Of a DNA stretch of 64,000 bases, positions 25,412 through 34,276 are shown piece after piece (the stretch's first letter is position 1; each line of letters begins with the position of its first letter). Source of the DNA: Algiphilus sp. (GTDB lineage Bacteria > Pseudomonadota > Gammaproteobacteria > Nevskiales > Nevskiaceae); the NCBI RefSeq assembly GCF_023145115.1, contig NZ_JAGLEJ010000006.1:59163-123162 (forward strand), written 5' to 3'. The notes beneath the pieces were generated by a model, which saw nothing but the letters and a program-made list of their open reading frames with translations, did not search any database and was not told the origin of the DNA. The translations under genes and the position numbers were made by a program.

Positions 25412-28321
25412 ATGTTCCAGTTTCAACGGCCGCATCCACGGAGGGTCCGGGCCGCCCGCTTCTGCACGCACGCGACGGTGCTGTTCTCGGCCGCGCTGAT
25501 GGCTGCCTGCGGCGGGGGTTCCGGGAGCGCCGACCCGGCCGACCCAGCTGACCCGCCACCGGGGCCGCCGACACCGCCGCCGGCGCGCGCGCTCGAAGTC
25601 GCCGTCTCGGTATTCGGCGACGGCCAGGTCACTGCCTCGCCACGGCGCAGCGAATGCTTCGACGACTGTGCTTTCGACTTTCCGGCCGACGGCGATGCCC
25701 GCCTGCGCGCGGTTCCGGCCCGCGGCTGGGTATTCGAGAGCTGGAGCGGGCGCTGCGAATCGGTCGAAGGTGCGGTCTGCAGGCTGCCCGCGGACGGCGC
25801 GCACGGCGTGGTCGCCACCTTCAACCGCGCCCCGATCGACTACAGCGCAGCACGCTGGCGCGGCGGCGATCTGCACACCCATTCCGATCACAGCTCCGAC
25901 GGCAGCCTCGGCCGCCAGATCGCCGACGACGCCGCCCCCGGCAACATGCCGGTGGCCGACATCGTCCGCCTGGCCGGCAACGTCGGGCTCGACTGGCTGC
26001 CGATCACCGACCACCGCACCTACGATCACCACTACGATCCGCAGTGGACCTCGGACAGCGTCCTGCTGATCCCGGGCGAGGAGGCCAACGGCCGGCCGCA
26101 CGCCACCGTCCACGGCGCCGTCGACATGATCGACCAGAACGCGGACGTCGAGGGCGCCGCGCGCAGCCGCGTGGTGCAGGAATCGATCTGGCTCGCGCAC
26201 AGCCAGGGTGCGGCCTGGGTCACGGCGCATCCCGACCGCGACCTGATCGACGACGACGGCACTATCGACCCGCGCGCCGACGCCGTGGGCATCGATCTGG
26301 TCGAGGTCTGGAACCGCGCCGAGAATCCCGAGGCCGAGATCGCCTACGCCGAGAACCGCTGGAACGCCGGCTTTCGCTTCGGCGTCGCCGGCGCCAGCGA
26401 CAACCACTTCAAGGAGCTCTGGGCGCTCGGCGGCACGCCGGCGCGGCCGCGCACCGAGGTGCTGACCGACACGCTGAGCGAGCGCGCGGTGGTCGACGCG
26501 CTGCGCGCCGGCCGCACGCATATCCACGCCCGCGGTGCCGGTGCGCCGCGCACCGTGCTCGACGCCGACTTCGACGGTGACGGCGCCTTCGAGGTCCAGG
26601 CCGGCGAGGAGGTCTTCGTGCCCGCTGGCACCAGCGGCGTGCTGCGCGTGCGCACCGACAACGCGCTGGGCAGCCGCGTGCTGGTCTACGCCAGCCCGGG
26701 ACGCAGCGCCGGCCCGATCGCGCGGGCCAGCGTCGTCACCCCCGGCACCCACGAGCTCACCGTCGATGTGACCACCGGCGACACGCCGCAGTGGTACCGC
26801 GCCGAAGTGCGCAGCATCGGCCTCGCCGAGCCGTCGAGCCTGGTGTTCGGTCTGGTGCTCGGGCCCGCCGAGCTGGAGAACGTCTTCCAGGAACTGCTCG
26901 ACCAGCTGCGCGCGCTGACCTCGCCGATCTTCGTCTCGGAAGCCCCGGTGACGCCCGAGGGCGACGCACTGCCGCCGGCCGACACCGGCCGCGACGACGG
27001 CGCGGAGTACGCCCTCGGCCGCCGCGGCGCCTTCGCGGGCTTTCCGGACGCCGCCTTCGTCGCCGGCAGCGACGCGCTGCATGTCGTCGGCGAGCACCAC
27101 GACGCCACCACCACCCGGGTGCACTACACGCGCCGGGATGGCGGCGGGCGCTGGTCGCCGCCACGGGCTCTCGCCGACTCGGGCAGCGCCCGCTTTCCGC
27201 GCATCGCGGCGGATGGCGACACGGTGGTGGCGGTCTGGCAGGACGAGCGCGCCGGCCAGGTGCCGCGGCGCCCGGCCGTCCATCTGCGGCGCAGCGACGA
27301 CGGTGGCGAAAGCTTCGGCGCCGACATCGCGGTGCGCGCCGTCGACGGTCGCGCCATGCATCCGGACGTGGCGCTCGATGCCGACGGCACCGCGCACGTC
27401 GTCTGGCAGGAGATCCGTCCGGGAGCCGCCTTCGATATCTGGCACGCGCAGGTCGGCATCGACGGCACCGTTTCCCAGCCGGTCAACCTCAGCGCCGTGG
27501 GCAAGACCGTCTCGGCGGCCTCGCCCCTGGACGCGCGCAGCGCGCACTATCCGGCCTCGGTGCGCCCGGCGGTGGCCGTGGACGAAGCCGGCGGCGTGCT
27601 GGTGGCCTGGCAGGACAACCGCTCGGATCCCGACCCGTTGTGGACCGGCCAGGCCGGCAGCGGCGAGGGCACCGACCCGGACAACTGGCAGATCGCGGTC
27701 GTGCGCATCGATGGCAGTGCCGGCGAGCCGGTTTTCCTGGGCGCCGACGACGCCGCCGACCGCCACCCGGACATCGTCGTCGACCGCGACGGCCACACCC
27801 ACGTCGCGTGGGACAGCAAGGCGCTGTCGGCGGCCGGGGTCAATCTCGCCGTGCTGGCGGCGAGCCGCGAAGCCGGTGCCGGCGCCTTCGCCGAACCGGT
27901 GTCGGTCAGCGCGCAGCCGGCGAGCAGCGCACGCCAGCCGCGCCTCGGTCTGGATGCCGGCGGCAACGCGCGCCTGGCCTGGTTCGACAGCCGCAGCGCC
28001 GACTGGCGCTGGCGCGTCATGCACGCGCGTCACGCCGATGGCGCCTGGCGCGACCCGGCGCTGATCGACGCCCCCGGCAACAACACCTGGCCGGTGCCCG
28101 CGGGGCCGCATCTGGTCTTCGCCGGCACGCGCCACGCGCACCGCCTGCAGCGCGACCGCACGCAGCAGATCTTCGCGCTGGCGGCAACCTCGCCGGCGCG
28201 CACACGCGCCCGGACGATGGCGCCGAAGCTGCTGTACCCGGACGGACCGCCGCCCGGCTTCGCGCACCACTGCGACCACGCCGCGCATGCGCCACACCCC
28301 TACCTGTCCACCTATCGATAA
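25412..28321 (+). CDS. PHP-domain lipoprotein with BNR-like repeats
   Basis: A 969-residue predicted lipoprotein (lipobox LMAAC, then a Pro-rich linker). Residues ~60-145 are a small beta domain with paired Cys. Residues ~150-420 are a PHP metallohydrolase domain: RGGDLHTHSDHSSDGS, PITDHRTYDHHYDP, PGEEANG, AHPDRDLIDDDG and GASDNHFKELW supply metal-binding His/Asp/Glu. The C-terminal ~450 residues are repeated beta strands with DGTAHVVWQE, GGVLVAWQDNRS and DGHTHVAWDSK, a BNR/sialidase-propeller-like pattern. A phosphoesterase role is likely but substrate unknown. GGAG lies 7 nt before the ATG. Heads the phosphoesterase run. Confidence 0.85.
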   Translation: MFQFQRPHPRRVRAARFCTHATVLFSAALMAACGGGSGSADPADPADPPPGPPTPPPARALEVAVSVFGDGQVTASPRRSECFDDCAFDFPADGDARLRAVPARGWVFESWSGRCESVEGAVCRLPADGAHGVVATFNRAPIDYSAARWRGGDLHTHSDHSSDGSLGRQIADDAAPGNMPVADIVRLAGNVGLDWLPITDHRTYDHHYDPQWTSDSVLLIPGEEANGRPHATVHGAVDMIDQNADVEGAARSRVVQESIWLAHSQGAAWVTAHPDRDLIDDDGTIDPRADAVGIDLVEVWNRAENPEAEIAYAENRWNAGFRFGVAGASDNHFKELWALGGTPARPRTEVLTDTLSERAVVDALRAGRTHIHARGAGAPRTVLDADFDGDGAFEVQAGEEVFVPAGTSGVLRVRTDNALGSRVLVYASPGRSAGPIARASVVTPGTHELTVDVTTGDTPQWYRAEVRSIGLAEPSSLVFGLVLGPAELENVFQELLDQLRALTSPIFVSEAPVTPEGDALPPADTGRDDGAEYALGRRGAFAGFPDAAFVAGSDALHVVGEHHDATTTRVHYTRRDGGGRWSPPRALADSGSARFPRIAADGDTVVAVWQDERAGQVPRRPAVHLRRSDDGGESFGADIAVRAVDGRAMHPDVALDADGTAHVVWQEIRPGAAFDIWHAQVGIDGTVSQPVNLSAVGKTVSAASPLDARSAHYPASVRPAVAVDEAGGVLVAWQDNRSDPDPLWTGQAGSGEGTDPDNWQIAVVRIDGSAGEPVFLGADDAADRHPDIVVDRDGHTHVAWDSKALSAAGVNLAVLAASREAGAGAFAEPVSVSAQPASSARQPRLGLDAGGNARLAWFDSRSADWRWRVMHARHADGAWRDPALIDAPGNNTWPVPAGPHLVFAGTRHAHRLQRDRTQQIFALAATSPARTRARTMAPKLLYPDGPPPGFAHHCDHAAHAPHPYLSTYR

Positions 28322-28356
28322 CGCTTCGGCGGCCGCGGGCCGCCTCTGGGAGAGCC

Positions 28357-30024
28357 ATGGACCGCCGTGAATTCATCCGCCGCTGCGGCATTCTCACCGG
28401 CAGCACGCTGCTGCCGGTCCTGCCGGGCTGCGGCGGTTCCGATCCCTCGGACATGCCGCCGCCCGACGACACGCCGGTGCGCTTCCTGCACGGCGTCGCC
28501 TCCGGCGATCCGCTGGCCGACCGCGTCATCCTCTGGACGCGCGTGACGCCCGACGCCGACGGCCCGGTCAACGTGCGCTACCGCGTCGCCACCGACCCGG
28601 CGATGACGCAGGTGCTGATCGACGAGCGCGTCGTCACCGATGCCGGCCGCGACTACACCGTCAAGGTCGACCCGGTCGGCCTGAGTCCGGGCACGACCTA
28701 CTACTACCGCTTCTCGGCCGGCGGCGCCGAATCGCCGATCGGCCGCACGCGCACGCTGCCCGTGGGCAGCGTCGCGCACCTGCGCTTCGCGTTCACGTCG
28801 TGCTCGAACTATCCGGAGGGCTACTTCGCGGCCTATCGCCACATGGCGGCGCGCAGCGACCTCGACGCGGTGTTCCATCTCGGCGACTACATCTACGAGT
28901 ACGGCAGCTCGGGCAACCCGGAGCTCGCAGACGACCGCAGCGCGCAGCCGGCCAGCGAGATCGTCACGCTGTCGGACTACCGCATCCGCCACGCCCAGTA
29001 CAAGACCGACCCGGATCTGCAGGAGGTGCACCGCCAGCACCCGATGATCTGCGTCTGGGACGACCACGAGTCGACCAACAACTCCTGGCAGGACGGCGCG
29101 CAGAACCACACCGAGGGCGACGAGGGCATCTGGTCCGAGCGCAAGACGCACTCCATCCAGGCCTACTTCGAGTGGCTGCCCATCCGCCTGGTGGATCCGG
29201 GCGATCCGCAGCGCATCTGGCGCCAGTTCGTGTTCGGCGATCTGGTCGATCTGATGATGCTCGACACCCGGCTCTACGGCCGCGACGAGCAGCTGCCGCT
29301 GGCCCTCGGCGGCCCGGCGGTCAACGACCCCAACCGCCAGCTGCTGGGCGAACGCCAGCAGGCCTGGCTGGGATCACGGCTGATCGAATCCACCGCCACC
29401 TGGAAGCTGCTCGGCCAGCAGGTCATGTTCGGTCAGCTGCGCCTGCTGACCCTGCCGCAGGTCGAGCTGCTCGGCACGCGACTCACCGGCGAGCTCCTCG
29501 CCATCAATGCCGACCAGTGGGACGGCTACCCGGCCGCGCGCCAGCGCGTCTTCGATGCGCTCGATGCCGGCCAGGTCGAGAACCTGGTCGTGCTCACCGG
29601 CGACATCCACAGCTCCTGGGGCATCGATCTGTTCCGCGATCCGGGCGCGGTCGCCAATCTGCTCGCCGGGCTCACCGGCGATCCGCTCGACCCGCCGCGC
29701 ATCAAGGGCCAGGGCGTGGAGTTCGTGACACCGTCGGTGACCTCGAGCGGCTTCCCCAGCGGGACCACCGGACTGGTGCGCAGCCTGTTCCGGATCACCG
29801 ACCCGCACATCCGCTACTTCGACGGCGAGCGCCACGGCTACGTGCTGCTCGACATCACCCCCGAGCAATGCCAGGGCGAGTGGTGGTACGTCGACAACAT
29901 CCTCGAGCCCGGCTCCGGCGAAAGCTTCGCCACGGCGCGCTTCACGCGCACCGGCGAAAGCCGGCTGCGCAGCGCCGACGGGCCCAGCGCGCCCAAGCCC
30001 GACGCACCGCCGCTCGCCCCCTGA
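28357..30024 (+). CDS. phoD: PhoD-like alkaline phosphatase (first copy)
   Basis: A 555-residue exported phosphodiesterase/phosphomonoesterase. The N-terminus RREFIRRCGILTGSTLLPVL looks like a Tat signal followed by a Cys (LPGC), so it may be lipidated. A Fn3-like PhoD N domain (LHGVASGDPLADRVILWTR) precedes the catalytic domain with FTSCSNYPEGYF, FHLGDYIYEYG, VWDDHESTNN, MLDTRLYGRD and VLTGDIHSSW, the metal-binding set of PhoD (Ca2+/Fe3+). Starts 36 bp after the PHP gene with GGGAGAG upstream; same transcript likely. Confidence 0.92.
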   Translation: MDRREFIRRCGILTGSTLLPVLPGCGGSDPSDMPPPDDTPVRFLHGVASGDPLADRVILWTRVTPDADGPVNVRYRVATDPAMTQVLIDERVVTDAGRDYTVKVDPVGLSPGTTYYYRFSAGGAESPIGRTRTLPVGSVAHLRFAFTSCSNYPEGYFAAYRHMAARSDLDAVFHLGDYIYEYGSSGNPELADDRSAQPASEIVTLSDYRIRHAQYKTDPDLQEVHRQHPMICVWDDHESTNNSWQDGAQNHTEGDEGIWSERKTHSIQAYFEWLPIRLVDPGDPQRIWRQFVFGDLVDLMMLDTRLYGRDEQLPLALGGPAVNDPNRQLLGERQQAWLGSRLIESTATWKLLGQQVMFGQLRLLTLPQVELLGTRLTGELLAINADQWDGYPAARQRVFDALDAGQVENLVVLTGDIHSSWGIDLFRDPGAVANLLAGLTGDPLDPPRIKGQGVEFVTPSVTSSGFPSGTTGLVRSLFRITDPHIRYFDGERHGYVLLDITPEQCQGEWWYVDNILEPGSGESFATARFTRTGESRLRSADGPSAPKPDAPPLAP

Positions 30025-30070
30025 TCGGCACCCGCCCGGACGCAATCCCATCGCCATCACAGAGGCAACC

Positions 30071-31615
30071 ATGCACCGACGTCAGTTCTTCCACACCGGC
30101 CTGGCCGTTGCCGGGACCTTCGCGCTCGGCGAGGCCTTCTGGAAGCGCGCCTACGCCGCACCGGCGCAGGAAGGACCGAGCCCCTACGGCGCGCTCCAGG
30201 GCCCCGACGAGAACGGCCTGTACCTGCCGCCCGGCTTCACCTCGCGCCGGATCGCCGAGGCCTATTCACCGGTGGCGCTGGCCGGCGGCGGCATGTCCAA
30301 CTACGTGTGGCATCGCGCCCCCGACGGCGGCGCGGTCTTCCCGCAGGACGACGGCGGCTGGATCTACGTCTCCAACTCGGAGGTGCCGATCATCGCCGAC
30401 GAGTGCCTGGACGCGCCCTTCGACCGCCTCTGCGAGGACCGCGGCGGCGTCGGCGCGGTGCGCTTCGACGCCGAGGGCAACGTCGTGGACGCCTACCCGG
30501 TGCTGCAGGGCACCAACAACAACTGCGCCGGCGGCCCCACGCCGTGGGGCACCTGGCTGTCGTGCGAGGAGAACTTCCTCGGCTTCGTCTACGAATGCGA
30601 TCCGACCCTGCTCAACCCGTCGCGCCGCATCGTGCCGATGGGCCAGTTCAACCACGAGGCCGCGGCCGTGGACCCGGTCGGCCAGCGCGTCTACATGACC
30701 GAGGACGCCGGCGACGGCGCCTTCTACCGCTACACGCCGGACAACTATCCGGACCTGTCCCGCGGCACGCTGGAAGTGCTGGTACGCGACGAGGCCGAGC
30801 CGGCCGTGCGCCGCAACTACCAGCGCGAGATCGACGAGTGGCTGGCGGCCCACCCCGGCGCCGGCCACGAGGACATCGCCTGGCGCGCGATCATGCCGGA
30901 GGTCAAGGAGACCACGCCGGGTCGCGTGCGCTGGGAGCGCGTGCGCAACCCGCTCGGCATTCCGGTGCCGACGCGCTACCAGGTGCGCGAGGCCGCGATC
31001 TTCGACGGTGGCGAAGGCTGCTGGATCGACGGGTCGAAGGTCTACTTCACGACCAAGGGCACCAATCGCGTCTGGGTCTACGACACCGTTGCCGAGACCG
31101 TCGACATCCTCTACGACATCGCCGACGCCGGCGAGGAGCCGGTGCTGAAGGGCGTCGACAACCTGGTCGTGCACCCCGACAGTCGCGACCTGCTGGTGGC
31201 CGAGGACGGCGGCAACATGGAACTGGTGCTGATCACGCACGAGGATCGCGTGGTGTCTCCCTTCCTGCGCTACCCGAAGCCGCACTCCGAGCTCGCCGGG
31301 CCGGCCTTCAGCCCCGACGGAACGCGCCTCTACTTCGCCAGCCAGGGCAAGCGCCACACCATCGACGAGGCAACCGGCGAGGAAGTGCGCGGCGAGATCT
31401 TCGAGATCACAGGTCCGTTCCGGCAGGGCGCCAGCGACGGTGGCGGTGACGGGGATGGCGGCAGTGACGGCGGTGGCGACGATGGCGGCGTCATCGACCC
31501 CATCGGCACCAGCAGCGGCGGCGCTCTCGGCCTGGGCACCCTCGCCGCGCTCGGTGGCGCGGCACTGGCATGGCGCGCGCTGCGCAGGCCCGACGACGAG
31601 CGCACTGACGACTGA
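30071..31615 (+). CDS. PhoX-like phosphatase (DUF839) with GlyGly-CTERM-like tail
   Basis: A 514-residue secreted protein with a twin-arginine-like leader (MHRRQFFHTGLAVAGTFALG). The DUF839/PhoX body shows GGGMSNYVWHRAPDGG, SNSEVPI, GTNNNCAGGPTPWGTWLSCEE, FNHEAAAVDPVGQRVYMTEDAGDGAFYRY, and VVHPDSRDLLVAEDGGN. PhoX enzymes are Ca2+/Fe3+ phosphatases. After a Gly/Asp linker the C-terminus has SGGALGLGTLAALGGAALAW then RALRRP, a Gly-rich helix plus basic stop resembling GlyGly-CTERM tails cut by rhombosortase. It sits 46 bp after phoD. Confidence 0.9.
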   Translation: MHRRQFFHTGLAVAGTFALGEAFWKRAYAAPAQEGPSPYGALQGPDENGLYLPPGFTSRRIAEAYSPVALAGGGMSNYVWHRAPDGGAVFPQDDGGWIYVSNSEVPIIADECLDAPFDRLCEDRGGVGAVRFDAEGNVVDAYPVLQGTNNNCAGGPTPWGTWLSCEENFLGFVYECDPTLLNPSRRIVPMGQFNHEAAAVDPVGQRVYMTEDAGDGAFYRYTPDNYPDLSRGTLEVLVRDEAEPAVRRNYQREIDEWLAAHPGAGHEDIAWRAIMPEVKETTPGRVRWERVRNPLGIPVPTRYQVREAAIFDGGEGCWIDGSKVYFTTKGTNRVWVYDTVAETVDILYDIADAGEEPVLKGVDNLVVHPDSRDLLVAEDGGNMELVLITHEDRVVSPFLRYPKPHSELAGPAFSPDGTRLYFASQGKRHTIDEATGEEVRGEIFEITGPFRQGASDGGGDGDGGSDGGGDDGGVIDPIGTSSGGALGLGTLAALGGAALAWRALRRPDDERTDD

Positions 31616-31619
31616 CGCG

Positions 31620-31859
31620 ATGCCCGGTCCCGTGATGCGCGCGCCGCGTGTCCGCCCGCTGGCGGCACTTGCCTTCGGCCTGATGCTGGCGGCGTGCGGC
31701 GGCTCCACCGCGCCGGACAGCGCCGCGCCGCCAACCGCGCCTCCGGCGCAGCCGCAGCCATTGCCGGAACCCGATCCCCACGCGGCAGCCAATGCCGAGC
31801 ACGAACGGCTGCGCGCGCTCGAGGCCGGCTGCTGCGATCGGCACGAGGACGCACCATGA
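31620..31859 (+). CDS. Small predicted lipoprotein
   Basis: A 79-residue protein: basic start, hydrophobic LAALAFGLMLAAC lipobox, then a Pro/Ala-rich linker and a short helix ending in CCDRHEDAP. No family recognised. It begins 4 bp after phoX and its stop overlaps the start of the phospholipase-like gene as ATGA, so the operon context supports it as real despite its size. Confidence 0.65.
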   Translation: MPGPVMRAPRVRPLAALAFGLMLAACGGSTAPDSAAPPTAPPAQPQPLPEPDPHAAANAEHERLRALEAGCCDRHEDAP

Positions 31860-33199
31860 AGCACGACCTCAAGGCACTCGCAGCGGTCGCCGGCCTCGCG
31901 CTCTGCGGTTCCGTGTCGGCGGCCGGCATGGCCACGCACGCGCTGATGGCCGATGTCGGCCGCGAGGCCCTGCCCGACGGCGTCATGAAGACCATCCTGA
32001 CGCAGCATCGGCCGTCGCTGCTCGCCGGCGCCATCCATCCCGACGGTGGCTACGGCAGCGGCGCGGTCTTCCCGGAGGATCGCGAGATGGCCGAGCGCGC
32101 GCACTGGGAGGATTTCAACGACGCCTTCATCGCCCACCTGCGCGACATCGGCTGCGCCGGCGAGCTGCGCAACGTGCCGCTGCCGCGCCAGCCCTACGGG
32201 CTGCTCGACCTCAACGCGCTCAGCGACCGCTGCGGCAAGCTCATCGCCTTCGCCTTCGGCAACGCCGCCCACGGCCTGACCGACGAGATCTGGGACAGCC
32301 TCTTCGAACCGGTGGTGCGCGAGCGCGATCTCGCCGAGCCCGCGGCGAGCCTGGTGCAGCCCCGCGGACACGCCCACGGGCCGAGCTGCCGCAACCTCTT
32401 CGGCCCGCCCGGGGACGCGGCCCGCCTGCGCCGCGCGCTGCAGCGCGGCGACGAGGCCGCGGTGCAGCGCGCGCTGTCCTTCGGACCGGTGCCCGGTATC
32501 GAGTACGCCATGGACATGATCGCCATCGTCGAGCGGAACCTGCTGCTCGACGCCACGCTGGTGGCCCCGCCGGCGGCTGATCTGGCCGCCGTGCATGCGC
32601 GCAATCGTCCCGAGCTCGGCATCACCGCGGCACAGGTGCGTCGCGGCTTCCTGGTGTCGCGCGCCGCGGTGCTCGGCGAACGCCTGATCGCGCCCGTCGA
32701 GGCGCCGCGCATGCGCCGGGCCATGCCGTGGGCCGCGGGCAACTACCACATGGCCTCGGGCGGCGTCACCGACTCGGGGCGCATGGTGGCGCGGCTCTAC
32801 GAGCATCTCTGGGCCAAGCTGACGGCGGACGCGCCGCTGCCCGTCCGCGTCATCGGCGTACACCCGGAGAACGGCGAGCACGACGTGCCCGTCGCCGCCG
32901 ATGCCGCCGAGGCGCGCATCCGCGCCTTCACCGGCCAGTCCGCGCCCGAGGCCGCCGTCGAACAGCCCGGCGTCATCTGCCTGTTCGACGAGGCCGGCAA
33001 TCGTGTCCCCGGCGAGACGCGCTCGGGCATCTACGACCCGGAATGGGGCCACGTCATCGACTTCCGCCCCGACGCCGACCTGATGCCGGACCATCGCTAC
33101 ACCGTCGTGGTGACCGACCGCCTCGTCGACCATTTCGGGCTGACGCCGGAGTCGGCGCACTCGTGGAGTTTCCGGACGGCGGCGACGCCCGGCTCCTAG
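31856..33199 (+). CDS. Zinc-dependent phospholipase C-like secreted protein
   Basis: A 447-residue protein with a signal peptide (ALAAVAGLALCGSVSA). Residues ~24-300 show a zinc-dependent phospholipase C/GPI-PLD-like pattern: MATHALMADVGREAL, AGAIHPDGGYGSG, HWEDFNDAF, AAHGLTDEIWDSLF and GNYHMASGG give the scattered His/Asp zinc ligands. The C-terminal ~110 residues resemble a bacterial Ig-like (Big_5) domain: RVIGVHPENGEHDVPV ... DHRYTVVVTDRLVD. It likely acts on phospholipid head groups outside the cytoplasm. Family assignment is motif-based. Last gene of the phosphoesterase operon. Confidence 0.75.
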   Translation: MKHDLKALAAVAGLALCGSVSAAGMATHALMADVGREALPDGVMKTILTQHRPSLLAGAIHPDGGYGSGAVFPEDREMAERAHWEDFNDAFIAHLRDIGCAGELRNVPLPRQPYGLLDLNALSDRCGKLIAFAFGNAAHGLTDEIWDSLFEPVVRERDLAEPAASLVQPRGHAHGPSCRNLFGPPGDAARLRRALQRGDEAAVQRALSFGPVPGIEYAMDMIAIVERNLLLDATLVAPPAADLAAVHARNRPELGITAAQVRRGFLVSRAAVLGERLIAPVEAPRMRRAMPWAAGNYHMASGGVTDSGRMVARLYEHLWAKLTADAPLPVRVIGVHPENGEHDVPVAADAAEARIRAFTGQSAPEAAVEQPGVICLFDEAGNRVPGETRSGIYDPEWGHVIDFRPDADLMPDHRYTVVVTDRLVDHFGLTPESAHSWSFRTAATPGS

Positions 33200-33236
33200 A
33201 GACCCGTAGCGCGAGGTTTGCGCGGCAAGCCTCATT

Positions 33237-33271
33237 GGTTGTATAAGATTTTCGCAAAACCTTATACAACC
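33237..33271 (+). promoter_or_regulatory. 35-bp AT-rich palindrome over the promoter/start
   Basis: GGTTGTATAAG (33237-33247) is repeated inverted as CTTATACAACC (33261-33271); the inner TTTT/AAAA nearly extends the stem. TATAAG inside the left arm could be the -10 box. The right arm ends 4 bp before the next ATG. It could be an autoregulatory operator or a hairpin controlling translation. Confidence 0.8.
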
Positions 33272-33275
33272 GACG

Positions 33276-34268
33276 ATGTTCGCCTTCCTCTCCAGCGCTG
33301 CGCAGACGCAGTACGCCCAGCTCCTCGACACTGCCCGCAGCGTCGAGATGCAGCGCTCCACCGCATCGCTCAATGGCCGCTTCCAGAAGCGGCAGCGCAA
33401 GGGGCGCGCCTACTGGTACTTCGTGTACTACGACGGCAAGACCCGGAACCTCTACGTCGGACCGGACAATGAGCGCGTGCGCGCCTTGGTGGCAACGGCG
33501 GAGGAAGATCCCGCGGGAGAGACCGATCTCTCCACGCTGGTGCGGAGCTATGTCGCAGCGGGCGGCATCGCGTTCGACCGTCAACACCTGAGCGTGATCC
33601 GCCGCATGGCCGAACGCGGCTTCTTTCATGCCGGGGGCGTGCTCGTCGGCACGCATGCGTTTCGGGCCTACGCCAACATGCTCGGCGTGCGCTGGAGCGC
33701 CCCGGATACCACCCAGGATGTCGACCTGAGCTGGCCCGGCCGGAACGTCTCGGTGGCGCTGCCGCCGGAGCCGGACCTCGATCTCCACGACGCGCTCATC
33801 AGCTTCGAACAGGGCTTTATCCCGGGCAGCTCCGGCGAGCTCATGGGGCCGAGCTATCGCTACGCCACCGACGCCGCGTTCCAGGTCGATTTCCTCACCA
33901 CGCTCGACCGCAGCGGCCCATCGCCGCGCAGCATCCCGGAGCTGCGCATCGTGGCGCAGCCATCGGCCTACATGGACTTCCTGCTCGAGGATCCGCAGCA
34001 GGCGGTGCTGGTTCGTGGCTCCGGCGCGTGGGCCCTGGTCCAGGTGCCCGAGCCGGCGCGTTTCGCGGTGCACAAGCTGATCCTGTCCCAGGTCCGGCCG
34101 GCTGCTCAGCGCGTCAAGCGCGCGAAGGATCTGGCGCAGGCGGGCGCGCTCATCGCCTTCCTGCAGGAGGATGATCCGACCGCTCTGAAGTCGGCCATGG
34201 CCGCGGCTCGGGCGCGGGGAAAGGGCTGGTCGGACAAGCTCGACGCCGCATTCGCACGGCTGGGCTGA
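33276..34268 (+). CDS. GSU2403-type nucleotidyltransferase-fold protein
   Basis: A 330-residue soluble protein. The centre (GGVLVGTHAFRAYANMLGVRW ... TTQDVDLSWPG) resembles the GSU2403 nucleotidyltransferase-fold family, with the G-G and D-x-D pattern of that superfamily. The N-terminal ~75 residues contain a YWYFVYYDGKTRNLYVG segment also seen in this family. Some related nucleotidyltransferases are toxins or antitoxins, but no partner gene is adjacent. There is no Shine-Dalgarno between the palindrome and the ATG, so initiation may be from a very short leader. Flanked by phosphatase genes and possibly acquired separately. Confidence 0.75.
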   Translation: MFAFLSSAAQTQYAQLLDTARSVEMQRSTASLNGRFQKRQRKGRAYWYFVYYDGKTRNLYVGPDNERVRALVATAEEDPAGETDLSTLVRSYVAAGGIAFDRQHLSVIRRMAERGFFHAGGVLVGTHAFRAYANMLGVRWSAPDTTQDVDLSWPGRNVSVALPPEPDLDLHDALISFEQGFIPGSSGELMGPSYRYATDAAFQVDFLTTLDRSGPSPRSIPELRIVAQPSAYMDFLLEDPQQAVLVRGSGAWALVQVPEPARFAVHKLILSQVRPAAQRVKRAKDLAQAGALIAFLQEDDPTALKSAMAAARARGKGWSDKLDAAFARLG

Positions 34269-34276
34269 AGCACGGG

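Noticed and set aside
25388..28297. Long minus-strand open frame opposite the PHP lipoprotein
   Set aside because: It is the antisense of a well-supported gene; no signal, domain or ribosome-binding site.
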